In this document: piece after piece, positions 16,523-24,529 of the stretch
Layout: each line of letters begins with the position of its first letter
How positions within the stretch are numbered: position 1 is the first letter of the stretch
Source of the DNA: Bacillota bacterium
GTDB taxonomy: Bacteria > Bacillota > UBA4882 > UBA8346
Direction of reading: 5' to 3'
NCBI GenBank assembly: GCA_023436305.1
Contig: JAEZJQ010000020.1
Location: 1 to 64,000, forward strand
Length of the DNA stretch: 64,000 nt
Notes under the pieces: generated by a model
What the model was told of the DNA's origin: nothing
Databases searched by the model: none
The model's input: only the letters and a program-made list of their open reading frames with translations
Position numbers and translations under genes: made by a program

Positions 16523-17569
16523 ATGAGAAAATTAAAATCACACTATTGGTTGATTGGTATCGTGATAATTCTTGGATTTGCCGGAACCTTCGCCGAAAGT
16601 AGCAGTTTAACCGGGGGTAATTCCGCCGCTTCACAACAAGCATTGGTATTTGCGCCTAATTTGGCGGGAACTGAAACCCGATTATTACCCGCCGGTTATG
16701 ATATTTGGGCGTGTGATTGGTCCCCGGGCGGGAAGGCTTTAGTTTTTGCCGGGAAAATTCAAGGAGAGGATTCTCTGAAGATGAGAATCTGGTATCAGGG
16801 GCTGGACCCGGTAAGCGATTTGGTCCCACTCACCAATACCGACCAATTGGTGGATTTTTCCCCGCGCTGGTCGCCGGATGGAACGAAAATTGCCATGACC
16901 CGGCGTTCCTTTAAGTCGAATCTTATCACTTCATCCATATGGTGGAAAGAGATGCCGGGAGGCGCCGGAAAGCAATTAACCATTGGCCCTGAAGACCGGG
17001 ACCCCGCCTGGTCGCCGGATGGAACGCGGATTATCTTTAGCCGTAGCCAGGGGCCTTACAAATCCAGCTTAATGGTATTTGATCTCACTGATGCCACCAC
17101 GAAAGTATTGCTTAGCAATGAAGGGGAGTTACTCAATAATCCCTGGTGGGGCAAAGACGGCAGGATTTATTTTACCAAATTCAGCCCCGGACCGAAAACG
17201 GTGCAAGTTTCCGGGCAGACTTATTCGGTGATGGATTTTGGGAAAGGGAGTATCTGGGCGCTTAATCCGGCCGATAATTCGGTAACCCCGGTGGTGGTGG
17301 ACGATTATGACAATCGCGCTCCGGTTTTGTCACCGGATGGTAGTAAGCTGGCCTTTGTTTCCGACCGTAATTTATTAAAAGACGGTACCAATAAGCTGGA
17401 TCGCGGTGGCTTATATATCAAGGATTTGAAAAATAATCAGATTTACTTTATCACGGGTAAGGTTGGGCTTAGTGGAGCGTCTTTAACCTGGAGTCCCGAT
17501 GGCAAAAAAGTTGCCTTTTTTACGTTTCGCAGTATCCGGCCTTCCGTTTGGGTTATCACTTTACCGTAA
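16523..17569 (+). CDS. Exported TolB-like beta-propeller protein (PD40 repeats)
   Basis: After a signal/anchor segment (about 9-27) come five WSPDG-type PD40 blades: CDWSPGGKALVFAG, PRWSPDGTKIAMTRR, PAWSPDGTRIIFSRS, APVLSPDGSKLAFVS and LTWSPDGKKVAFFTFR. Such propellers resemble TolB or the propeller of dipeptidyl peptidases, but no hydrolase domain follows, so a binding or scaffold role outside the membrane is likely. I chose the ATG at 16523, 6 bases after GAAGAGG; TTG 16496 and ATG 16508 are in frame but overlap the inverted repeat or lack a site. Specific function unknown. Confidence 0.8.
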   Translation: MRKLKSHYWLIGIVIILGFAGTFAESSSLTGGNSAASQQALVFAPNLAGTETRLLPAGYDIWACDWSPGGKALVFAGKIQGEDSLKMRIWYQGLDPVSDLVPLTNTDQLVDFSPRWSPDGTKIAMTRRSFKSNLITSSIWWKEMPGGAGKQLTIGPEDRDPAWSPDGTRIIFSRSQGPYKSSLMVFDLTDATTKVLLSNEGELLNNPWWGKDGRIYFTKFSPGPKTVQVSGQTYSVMDFGKGSIWALNPADNSVTPVVVDDYDNRAPVLSPDGSKLAFVSDRNLLKDGTNKLDRGGLYIKDLKNNQIYFITGKVGLSGASLTWSPDGKKVAFFTFRSIRPSVWVITLP

Positions 17570-17666
17570 TTGGCTATCGCTGATTTTGGCGCGCGAAGTT
17601 TAAAAGCCGTCCCAACTACATTTGAGGTTAAAACAGGAAAAAAATTTTTAAATTTATAATCATCGA

Positions 17667-17695
17667 TTGTCAAAATTCTATAATTGTGTTATAAT
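17667..17695 (+). promoter_or_regulatory. Promoter of the c-di-GMP riboswitch transcript
   Basis: TTGTCA (17667-17672), 17-base spacer, TATAAT (17690-17695). The predicted start, about 17702, is 20 bases before the aptamer. Confidence 0.7.
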
Positions 17696-17721
17696 TTAAT
17701 TAGAACATAACAACATATCTG

Positions 17722-17816
17722 AAATAGCAAATCCAGCGAAAGCTGGAGACGCAAAGCCACGGATCTAATACAGTTGCATGATTCAATGCAAATGTGATGA
17801 TAGCCGGGTTGCCGAA
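17722..17816 (+). ncRNA. Cyclic di-GMP-I (GEMM-I) riboswitch aptamer
   Basis: The core follows the GEMM-I consensus: GCAAATCC at 17727-17734, a GAAA tetraloop hairpin (CCAGCGAAAGCTGG), the GACGCAAAGCCACGG strand with its tetraloop receptor, a variable second hairpin (TTGCATGATTCAATGCAA), then GATGATAGCCGGGTTGCC closing P1. The base before CAAA is G, as in c-di-GMP-binding rather than cGAMP-binding members. A promoter precedes it and a terminator hairpin follows at 17852, so it looks like a transcriptional switch. The gene it should control appears decayed. Confidence 0.92.
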
Positions 17817-17851
17817 AATAGGTTGTTTTTTTGTTGGTTTGATTTTTTGGC

Positions 17852-17880
17852 AGCCCCCCCGGAAGGATGTGGGGCTTTTA
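17852..17880 (+). terminator. Expression-platform terminator of the c-di-GMP riboswitch
   Basis: AGCCCC (17852-17857) and GGGGCT (17871-17876) enclose a 13-base loop and are followed by TTTTA. It lies about 35 bases after the aptamer. Confidence 0.75.
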
Positions 17881-17924
17881 TGTTGGTTAACCACAATTTT
17901 CAATGGAAAGGATTTCTTTGGGAG

Positions 17925-18032
17925 TTGATTTTCTCCGTGTTTATGATAGCCGGAGTTGTCCGGGCGGATCATACGTTATTGAAGCAGTGAATGTGGCGGT
18001 ATTGAGCAATTCGGATCATCTTCAGGACCAGT
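17925..18032 (+). pseudogene. Remnant of the secreted-protein gene once controlled by the riboswitch
   Basis: From the TTG at 17925 the frame encodes a short signal peptide (IFSVFMIAGVVRA) and stops at 17990. A shift of frame just after the Ala gives a plausible continuation, SYVIEAVNVAVLSNSDHLQD, that stops at about 18032. No longer coding continuation was seen on this strand before the convergent debris. c-di-GMP-I switches often control secreted, motility or surface genes, so a decayed secreted protein fits; its family cannot be named. Confidence 0.35.
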
Positions 18033-18104
18033 AGTTTTTTTAGTGACAATTCTGGAAGCTTCTTTTCTTCCTTTCCTCCTTTTCTTTTTATTTTTTTCCT
18101 CTCA

Positions 18105-18473
18105 TTAACTTTTGATGAGGGGAATTTTGTTTTGATTAATCGAAGTGATACCTGAACCAAGGTTTCCGTATTGGCCAGAGCGTTTTCCGGAATTTGAACG
18201 GATATGGGAAAAATCGTCTTGGAGTGGGACATGATGGAAATTTTAGTATCAAAAAGCAGATTCCATTGCAATTCATTGGAGCAGACCGCTTCGATGGTCG
18301 TGGGAAGATTATCGCGGTTTTTCAACTCCAAAACCAGGGCGACAAACTCGCCGGGATTGCCGGTCGGGTAGTTTTACGGAAATTTTTGTGTTGAGACTGA
18401 CCTCGCCGGCCAAAACCCGGGAAACATTAAACGGCGGCAGGAAAATGGCGACGGTAAGCGAAATAATTAACAA
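18105..18473 (-). pseudogene. Frameshifted NEW3-like (CARDB-type) secreted protein
   Basis: Read from 18473 down, a TTG-initiated frame gives a signal peptide (LIISLTVAIFLPPFNVSRVLAG) and EVSLNTKISVKLP. A frame change near 18361-18368 leads to TGNPGEFVALVLELKNRD, then a pattern typical of NEW3 domains: SKTIFPISVQIPENA. A second change near 18142 gives INQNKIPLIKS and the stop at 18105-18107. It lies 37 bases downstream of the DUF4015 gene on the same strand. Either a real pseudogene or sequencing indels. Confidence 0.5.
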
Positions 18474-18509
18474 CTATAATATTTGAATAAATTTGTTTTT
18501 CTTGATGAA

Positions 18510-19664
18510 TTAATTATACTTCTCCACTGAATAGCGGCAACTGGGGTTCCAGAAGATCCATTCCCGGATACCGGCATCATGCACGGCCTGGATTTGCGCT
18601 TTAACCTGAGCCCGGCCATAATAATTTCCAAGGCTGAAGTCCTGTAGCCAGGGACGTAACTGGGTATCGGTAACACCGGCTTTATCAATCCTTTTCCGGG
18701 CATCACTGATGCCCCGGTAGACGGTATCATAGGGGCGGAGATCCGGAATTTTTAACCCAAAGCTTCCCGGAGCGTAATGGGAAGGATACACCATTGGGCA
18801 TACGATATCAACACTTTGAATAATTTTTTCGAATTGTTGGCCAATGCCGAGATCATCGGTAACACTGGTGGAAAGGCCGAAAATATCAGCGGAAACAGGA
18901 ACATTATAGGGTTTAAGTTTATCTTTGGCGTATTGCAGAAAATTTTTTATGACATCCTGGCGGAGTTCCCCGTTTTGGTAAGGATAAACACAACGTTTTA
19001 AATCGCCATCCGAAGTAAACCGGACATAATCAAATTGGATCTCTTGAAATCCGAGATTAATGGCTTCTTTGGCGATATCAACGATATAATCCCAAATCAA
19101 TTGGTTATGGGGATCAACCCAGCATAAACCCTTCCGATCGTGCCAAAGACCCCCGTTGATATCCTTGACGGCCCATTCCGGTTTCAGACGGGCTAAAAAC
19201 GGGTCTTTAAATACGACAATCCGGGCAATCGGGTAGATATTGTGCTCGCGTAGTACATTCATCATTGCGGCGGGGGTGCCAATCTTTGATTCCGAAGCCC
19301 CGAGAGCCTTTGCCAAGGGAACCTCGGAGCGATAGCTCAAAGTACCGGTATCATCCTTAACGTCGATGACCAGGGAATTGATCTCGGTTTCATCCGCAAA
19401 TTTTATAACCCGGGGGAACCATTTGGCGGAACCCGCTATCCATCCGGAGACATAAACCCCTTTAACTTCAGCGGGTCTCGGCCAATCCCATTTCTTGATT
19501 TCCGGTGGTGCGGGAGTTTGGACTGGATTTGGGACCGGTTCTTGGTCCGATGAGACGATTTCGGTTGCCTGGAGATTATTGTTTACCGGAGCCGGCATGT
19601 TCCAGGCAACGATGATTAAGATAAATGGCAGTATCAAACCGATGATTTTTTGCAAGTAGGCCAC
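18510..19664 (-). CDS. Exported DUF4015 family putative glycoside hydrolase (COG1306)
   Basis: A TIM-barrel-like family (PF13200) without a firmly assigned substrate. A signal/anchor (about 5-22) and a Pro-rich spacer precede the domain starting VKGVYVSGW. Motifs: NSLVIDVKDDTGTLSYRS, PIARIVVFKDPFLA, DPHNQLIWDYIVDIAKEA, LGFQEIQFDYVRFTSDG, DIFGLST, CPMVYPSHYAPG and RPWLQDF. Acidic residues in VIDVKDDTG and QFDYVRF are likely active-site positions by analogy with related barrels. The start is GTG 19664 or the TTG 12 bases inward, which has the better-spaced GGGGTGG site. Length 384 aa. Confidence 0.88.
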   Translation of the reverse strand: MAYLQKIIGLILPFILIIVAWNMPAPVNNNLQATEIVSSDQEPVPNPVQTPAPPEIKKWDWPRPAEVKGVYVSGWIAGSAKWFPRVIKFADETEINSLVIDVKDDTGTLSYRSEVPLAKALGASESKIGTPAAMMNVLREHNIYPIARIVVFKDPFLARLKPEWAVKDINGGLWHDRKGLCWVDPHNQLIWDYIVDIAKEAINLGFQEIQFDYVRFTSDGDLKRCVYPYQNGELRQDVIKNFLQYAKDKLKPYNVPVSADIFGLSTSVTDDLGIGQQFEKIIQSVDIVCPMVYPSHYAPGSFGLKIPDLRPYDTVYRGISDARKRIDKAGVTDTQLRPWLQDFSLGNYYGRAQVKAQIQAVHDAGIREWIFWNPSCRYSVEKYN

Positions 19665-19800
19665 CCCGAATGATTTTTTCCCATGTATTCGGCGTTTTAT
19701 AATATAATTCCTGTTTAAACCGTAAGGAAATTGGAGGATATGTTAATATATGGCGTGTCACATGTTATAGTGTATGCATGGCGAATGGAGAAGCATAATA

Positions 19801-20265
19801 ATGAAAGTGATTATTTTAAGTGATAGTCATGGCAGTTTCGGGACTTTAAAAAAGATCGTTGAGTCGGAGCACCCATTTGATTTGTTGATTCATCTGGGGG
19901 ACGGACTGGAGGATTTGATGAGAATAAGCCGGATCATTGAATTCAAATTCGATGGAGTGGGGGGTAATGGCGATCCGGCGGGAATGTATCCACAGAATTT
20001 AACCTTGAAACTTGCCGGCCAAATTTGTTTTTTCACCCACGGTGATAGTTTCGGAGTGAATCAAGGAGTCAATCAATTAGTGGCCACGGCAAAAAAGAAT
20101 AAGGCCCGATATGTATTCTTCGGGCACACCCATCAAGCTTTTCAGGAACAGGTAAAAGGGGTTGGGGTGTTCAATCCGGGTTCCATCTGCTTTTATTTAA
20201 GCCCGAGACCCACGTATATCCGTTGGGAGATTGAACGCAATCAATTGGTATTTCTAAATTGTTAA
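19801..20265 (+). CDS. Metallophosphodiesterase, MJ0936/YfcE family
   Basis: Calcineurin-like phosphoesterase with metal motifs ILSDSHG, LIHLGDG, GNGD, THGD and FGHTHQ, giving the Asp-His, Asp, Asn, His and His-x-His ligand set. The ATG at 19801 with GGAG upstream starts at the first strand (MKVIILSDSHG). Homologues hydrolyse phosphodiesters; the natural substrate is unknown. It precedes the ynzC-like gene by 15 bases, so they form an operon. Confidence 0.9.
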   Translation: MKVIILSDSHGSFGTLKKIVESEHPFDLLIHLGDGLEDLMRISRIIEFKFDGVGGNGDPAGMYPQNLTLKLAGQICFFTHGDSFGVNQGVNQLVATAKKNKARYVFFGHTHQAFQEQVKGVGVFNPGSICFYLSPRPTYIRWEIERNQLVFLNC

Positions 20266-20280
20266 AAAGGAGGGTTTCTC

Positions 20281-20484
20281 ATGGAAATGAAACGATTGGT
20301 AGCCCGGTTGAATGAAATATATAAGGAATCAAAATCGCGGACACTTAATCCCACGGAATTGGCGGAACGCGATGAATTACGAAAGGAATATTTGGCCCTG
20401 ATTCGAGATCAAGTCCGCGATTCGTTGGATCGGGTGGAAATTGTCGATGAAAATGGAAAAACCATTGAGTCGCATAAACATTAA
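20281..20484 (+). CDS. DUF896 / YnzC family protein
   Basis: 67-residue helical-hairpin protein: LVARLNEIYKESKSRTLNPTELAERDELRKEYL is the family signature (UPF0291), and the Bacillus YnzC structure is a two-helix bundle. AAGGAGG precedes the ATG by about 8 bases. Bacillus members are SOS-linked, but no LexA box was seen here. Function unknown. Confidence 0.9.
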   Translation: MEMKRLVARLNEIYKESKSRTLNPTELAERDELRKEYLALIRDQVRDSLDRVEIVDENGKTIESHKH

Positions 20485-20601
20485 CAGGGGGCCGAATTAT
20501 TTATATTTCTTTTGGAACTTCTAGAAGTAATATCCGTTATATGCTATATCCTCCTTTATATAGCTGTAGTTTGGCACTGCCGTCCGGCGGTGTTTTTCTT
20601 T

Positions 20602-20982
20602 TTACAGGATATTCACCAGACTGAACTTTTCCCGTTTGGGAATGTGTTCAATATAATTGGCCAGACTGCCCTGTTCGACCCGGGAGGTGGTATCATCTTT
20701 GGATTGGACGGCCTTCACTGTCCGGATCAACGCTTGATCGATGGCGTCAATTTCCTGGTGGTGCAATAATAATGACCAAACTGGTTTGATTTTCCGCCAT
20801 TTTTTCTGAATCGACTGTAATCCCCTGCCGGCTTCATCCCATTTCTTGCTTTGAATTGCTTTTTCCACCTGTTCTAAATGAATGGTCAGCCCATGGGTGT
20901 TTTTTTCAAGAAACCACTGGTTTAAAAAGCTTAAGGCAATGAATATGATTAACCCGAGAATTGCATAAAGCCAGGCTTTCAA
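20602..20982 (-). CDS. DUF4363 family membrane-anchored protein
   Basis: One N-terminal membrane helix (about 5-20) followed by a charged helical domain with WDEAGRGLQSIQKKWRKIKPVWSLLLHHQEIDAIDQAL, typical of DUF4363. Its start overlaps the end of the DUF421 gene by 4 bases, and the two families occur as a pair in many spore-forming Clostridia. Function unknown; the pairing suggests one complex. Confidence 0.85.
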   Translation of the reverse strand: MKAWLYAILGLIIFIALSFLNQWFLEKNTHGLTIHLEQVEKAIQSKKWDEAGRGLQSIQKKWRKIKPVWSLLLHHQEIDAIDQALIRTVKAVQSKDDTTSRVEQGSLANYIEHIPKREKFSLVNIL

Positions 20983-21671
20983 ATCGATTGGGCCCCTTTC
21001 TTATCTTTCGGCTGAATAAATAGCCGTCCTGAGGTATCCAGGGTGGCTAAAAATACTTGTTTCCAACTGGTCAGGCCAACTTTTCCCAGTTCGGTCAACA
21101 ACCAATTTTCATTGAGATTCGCTCGGGTCAGATTATCTTTTTTTAAAATTCCGTCGATAATTAATGTTAACGGTAGTCCTTCATAGGGAGTTTTGATGTT
21201 CAAATCTTCCGGATTGACCGGGCGTTTTTGGGATTTGGGAATGACTGATAATTTACCGCTGGTCTCCAAGATGGCATACTCGACATCACTGATGTTCGGC
21301 AGACTTTTGAGACGGAGTTGTTCCAATAAATCATTCAGACTGTAACGAAGTCTGGTCAATTCTTTTTCAACGATCCGGCCGTTTTCGATGAGGATGCTGG
21401 GGCCGCCGCAAATGATCCGGCGGGCGGTCTCGCTTTTTAATGAGAGGAACGACAAACTGATTTGGATAAAAAGCAAGGTAAGAATGGGAATAATGCCGTT
21501 GATTAGCGGTATGTCGGTATCTTGCATGGGGACAGCCGCCAATTCTGATATTAAAATGGTAATGACTAATTCGTAGGGTTGCAGCTGTCCAATCTGGTGT
21601 TTACCCATAATCCGAACAATTAATACAACCAGTAAATATAATATAGCGGCGCGTACCGGTAAAATCAGCAA
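20979..21671 (-). CDS. DUF421 (YetF-like) membrane protein
   Basis: Three membrane helices in the first 80 residues (with RIMGKHQIGQLQPYELVITILISELAA, the DUF421 signature), then a cytoplasmic double domain: RIICGGPSILIENGRI, LRLKSLPNISDVEYAILETSGKLSVIPK and KQVFLATLDTSGRLFIQPKD. Length 230 aa is normal. Bacillus homologues (YetF, YrbG) are found in spores or the cell envelope. It is the first gene of a two-gene minus-strand operon. Confidence 0.9.
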   Translation of the reverse strand: MLILPVRAAILYLLVVLIVRIMGKHQIGQLQPYELVITILISELAAVPMQDTDIPLINGIIPILTLLFIQISLSFLSLKSETARRIICGGPSILIENGRIVEKELTRLRYSLNDLLEQLRLKSLPNISDVEYAILETSGKLSVIPKSQKRPVNPEDLNIKTPYEGLPLTLIIDGILKKDNLTRANLNENWLLTELGKVGLTSWKQVFLATLDTSGRLFIQPKDKKGAQSI

Positions 21672-21991
21672 ATTATCACCCGGTATTTATAAATTTTAAA
21701 TTTGATGGACTATTCGGCGGTAAATTTTTGGATTCTTAAAATTGGGTTACAAGATTGCCGGATTTGTTGGGTTCTAAACTTTCCGGACATATGTCATATC
21801 GGGTTTTATTTTATGTAAAGGCCATGAGTTTATACGATAGTTTTTCCAGAAATGAATAGTAGAATGTGGAATCTTTGGGAGGATTTTTGAATAGGAACAC
21901 GAATTCATGAAAATACTCAAATTGGCTTATAAATTAATATTGTTCATAAACCACGGATAAACATCCGACAACTATTAAGGAGGGTTAATCG

Positions 21992-22360
21992 ATGAAACCA
22001 ATTGAACTGGCGAAACAATTGGCCAAATCCTTGGCTGAGAGTGAGGAGTATCAAAACTATAAAAAATTTAAAGGAATATTGATGGAACATGAATCCGCCA
22101 AAACTATGCTGGAAGATTTCCGAAAAAAACAATGGGAATTGGAGCGTAAAAAGTTAAGTGGCGATAAATTACTGGGTCCTTATGAGGGTGAATTGCGTAA
22201 ACTATCCGAGATCATCGGTTTAAACCCTTATATCAGGGATTTTCTTATGGCCGAATACCATTTTTCAAAAATATTCAGCGAAGTGCAACAAATTATCGGG
22301 GATGCCGTGGGCTTGGGGCCGCTGGATGAATTCATGCAACAAGAGAACCACCAGCATTAA
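21992..22360 (+). CDS. YlbF/YmcA family regulator
   Basis: All-helical 122-residue protein: IELAKQLAKSLAESEEYQNYKKFKGILM, DFRKKQWELERKKLSG and FLMAEYHFSKIFSEVQQIIGDA match the Com_YlbF family. In Bacillus subtilis YlbF and YmcA act with YaaT on RNase Y processing and on competence and sporulation. AAGGAGG precedes the ATG by 8 bases. The partner genes are not in the window. Confidence 0.87.
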   Translation: MKPIELAKQLAKSLAESEEYQNYKKFKGILMEHESAKTMLEDFRKKQWELERKKLSGDKLLGPYEGELRKLSEIIGLNPYIRDFLMAEYHFSKIFSEVQQIIGDAVGLGPLDEFMQQENHQH

Positions 22361-22407
22361 TGTGAATAGTGGTTTCGTTTGTAATAAAAGTATAGGAAGT
22401 GATTCGG

Positions 22408-23226
22408 TTGAAGAGAAAAATATTGGTTTGGTTTTTAGTGATTGGGGAAATTTTATTACCTACGTGTCTGGCATGGTCCGCCAAGATGGTGACCGGAGAA
22501 ATTCAACCGGGCGAATATCCTACGGTGGCAATCACCAACCATTTACCGGAATACCGTGATGGTAACCAATATTGGGACTCCCGGCAAGTAGTGGAATTAA
22601 CCGTCGGTGGGCAGAAAAACTTCAAGGATCTGCCCGAGCTGGCCATGAAACAACCATACACCGGTTATATCGAACTGGGGGATAAGCCGCAAAAGCTCGG
22701 TGTGATAGTAGATATCGTGGGAAATGAAAAAAGACTTTATATTGATACCAATGGTGATAATAGTTTTGCGGGTGAGAAATGGATCCCAATGTTAAATGAA
22801 TGGTTTGGACTTGAAATTTACAGGGTTCGGTGTCCGGAGCCGGTTACGGTTCAGGTTCCTTACAATTCACAATTGGGACATGTTTTTCCGATTGAGATCC
22901 AAGCTGAAGGTTGGCTTTTTAAACCGGGGTTATTTATAAAGGGCAAGCCTAATTTATATATTACGGTCCGTACTTGGTTTTTGGTTAAATTCATTGAAGA
23001 TGGAGTTGAGAAGATAGCCGCAGTGGTTGACCGGAATAATAACGGACGTTACGATGACATAGAAGACGCTATTTATATTGATTACAATGATGATAGTATT
23101 TTTAGTGAAGATGAAATGACCCTCCGTACCAAGAAAGGCGTCACAATTATCAGCGGTAAAGAGAAGCGCCCGGTTACCTGGGAAGCTTATCCCGATAAAA
23201 TCATGATTGGAGGGAATACGCGTTGA
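22408..23226 (+). CDS. Secreted protein with Asp/Asn-rich calcium-type loops
   Basis: No family recognised. A TTG start at 22408 (AGGAAGTG 6 bases before) gives a signal peptide ending CLAWSA. Three acidic loops resemble EF-hand or dockerin calcium sites: DTNGDNSF (113-120), DRNNNGRYDDIED (208-220) and DYNDDSIFSEDE (225-236). The rest is beta-rich. Its stop overlaps the start of the M16 peptidase gene (TTGA), so it belongs to a three-gene operon and may bind or stabilise the peptidase complex or supply calcium. GTG 22399 is an alternative start. Confidence 0.7.
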   Translation: MKRKILVWFLVIGEILLPTCLAWSAKMVTGEIQPGEYPTVAITNHLPEYRDGNQYWDSRQVVELTVGGQKNFKDLPELAMKQPYTGYIELGDKPQKLGVIVDIVGNEKRLYIDTNGDNSFAGEKWIPMLNEWFGLEIYRVRCPEPVTVQVPYNSQLGHVFPIEIQAEGWLFKPGLFIKGKPNLYITVRTWFLVKFIEDGVEKIAAVVDRNNNGRYDDIEDAIYIDYNDDSIFSEDEMTLRTKKGVTIISGKEKRPVTWEAYPDKIMIGGNTR

Positions 23227-24527
23227 AAAGAAAACCCGGATTAAGGCTTAGACTTCTTACCTGTTCAATTTTAGTTTTATTTTTTATCGTCTGCACGGTG
23301 CCGCTTCAAGCCGCATCCGATCGTGGTTTTACGAAAGTTACCCTCGAAAATGGGTTGAAGGTTATGTATAAAGTGATGAAAGGCCAGCCGAGGACTTCCA
23401 TCAATGCCGTGTTCCCCATTGGAATGAATGGTGAAAAAGAAAAAGGGATCGCTCACTTACTGGAACACTTGGTATTCCGGGGAGGCGCCGGGTATAATTT
23501 TAATGATATCGCCGGAATCACCGTCAGGGGTGGCGGCTATTTCGGGGGATTCACCTATATCACGGCCACTAGTTATTCATATGTGATTCCCAATGACAAG
23601 TTAATGACCGCTTTAAAAATTTTCAACGGCTCCGTCTGGAATACAGATACATCCGAGACGTCCATTGCCTTGGAAAAAAAGATCGTACTTCACGAATTGG
23701 ATATGGGTTATTCGGAGCGTTATGAGTACTATCCGCTTTTCCATTATCTTTTGCCGGAGTTCTCTTATAACGCGGACACAATTGCCAGGATTACACAGGC
23801 TGATTTGCAGGAATTTCATCGTACTTATTACCAGGCCGCCAATGCCACCTATATTATTGCCGGTGACTTTGATCCCAAACCGTTGTTGGCTGAGCTTGCG
23901 ACCATTGGCAACAGTTACGGCCAAGGTGGAATTGTAAAGCCTGAAGTTCGTCAATTTGATTTACCAACGGAGGATATTGAAGAGAGCCGGAATCTTTATC
24001 CATATCAATATCAACTGATGCTGGCGTATCAATTTGACAAGATGCCGGAGAAGGACCGGGCAGTTCTGAAATTGCTCAGCCAAATCTATGGAGTGGATTA
24101 TAAGATTAATTATGAACGAAATGAATATAACTTTTATAATGTCTTCTACCGGCATCTGGGTGACACCGATTATTTCAGCATTTATTATCGGGAACAAAAC
24201 CAACCGTTTGACCCGGAGCAATTGAAGCAAAAAAAAGCGACCATGCTGAAATATTTCCGCGAATTTAAGAAAATAAACCTTAAACAAGCCCAGGAGAACC
24301 TGGAACAAGTGGTTGAATTGGAAGAGGCACAGAGCGAGGGATCATCCGTAGACGCGGCGCAATATGAAATTAATCGTTTGATTGATCCTGATTTTATAAC
24401 ACCGGATACATTTTCATTGATGAAAAAGATTACGGTGAAAGATTTGGAACGGGTAATCGATCAATACTTTAAAGAGCCTCCGCGAACCTGGATCTTAGTC
24501 AAAAACACCAAGTCAGGAGGTAAATGA
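23223..24527 (+). CDS. Exported M16 zinc peptidase, catalytic subunit
   Basis: Signal peptide ending PLQAA at 31. The inverted zinc motif HLLEH lies at 78-82, with the third ligand probably E158 in VLHELDMG. RRYY-type substrate contacts are not obvious, but LENGLKVMYKV, GIAHLLEHLVFRG and LQEFHRTYYQAANATYIIAGDF fit M16. The TTG start (23223) overlaps the upstream gene and follows GGAGGG. At 434 aa it is one half-size subunit, so it should pair with the next gene, as in bacterial heterodimeric M16B enzymes. Confidence 0.88.
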   Translation: MKRKPGLRLRLLTCSILVLFFIVCTVPLQAASDRGFTKVTLENGLKVMYKVMKGQPRTSINAVFPIGMNGEKEKGIAHLLEHLVFRGGAGYNFNDIAGITVRGGGYFGGFTYITATSYSYVIPNDKLMTALKIFNGSVWNTDTSETSIALEKKIVLHELDMGYSERYEYYPLFHYLLPEFSYNADTIARITQADLQEFHRTYYQAANATYIIAGDFDPKPLLAELATIGNSYGQGGIVKPEVRQFDLPTEDIEESRNLYPYQYQLMLAYQFDKMPEKDRAVLKLLSQIYGVDYKINYERNEYNFYNVFYRHLGDTDYFSIYYREQNQPFDPEQLKQKKATMLKYFREFKKINLKQAQENLEQVVELEEAQSEGSSVDAAQYEINRLIDPDFITPDTFSLMKKITVKDLERVIDQYFKEPPRTWILVKNTKSGGK

Positions 24528-24529
24528 AG

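Noticed and set aside
17778..17990. 70-codon ORF overlapping the c-di-GMP aptamer
   Set aside because: Its first half is the riboswitch and terminator; only the signal-peptide part from 17925 looks coding.
17969..18331. 120-codon minus-strand ORF taken as an intact gene
   Set aside because: Its start is the middle of the NEW3-like pseudogene and its Lys-rich tail comes after the second frame break.
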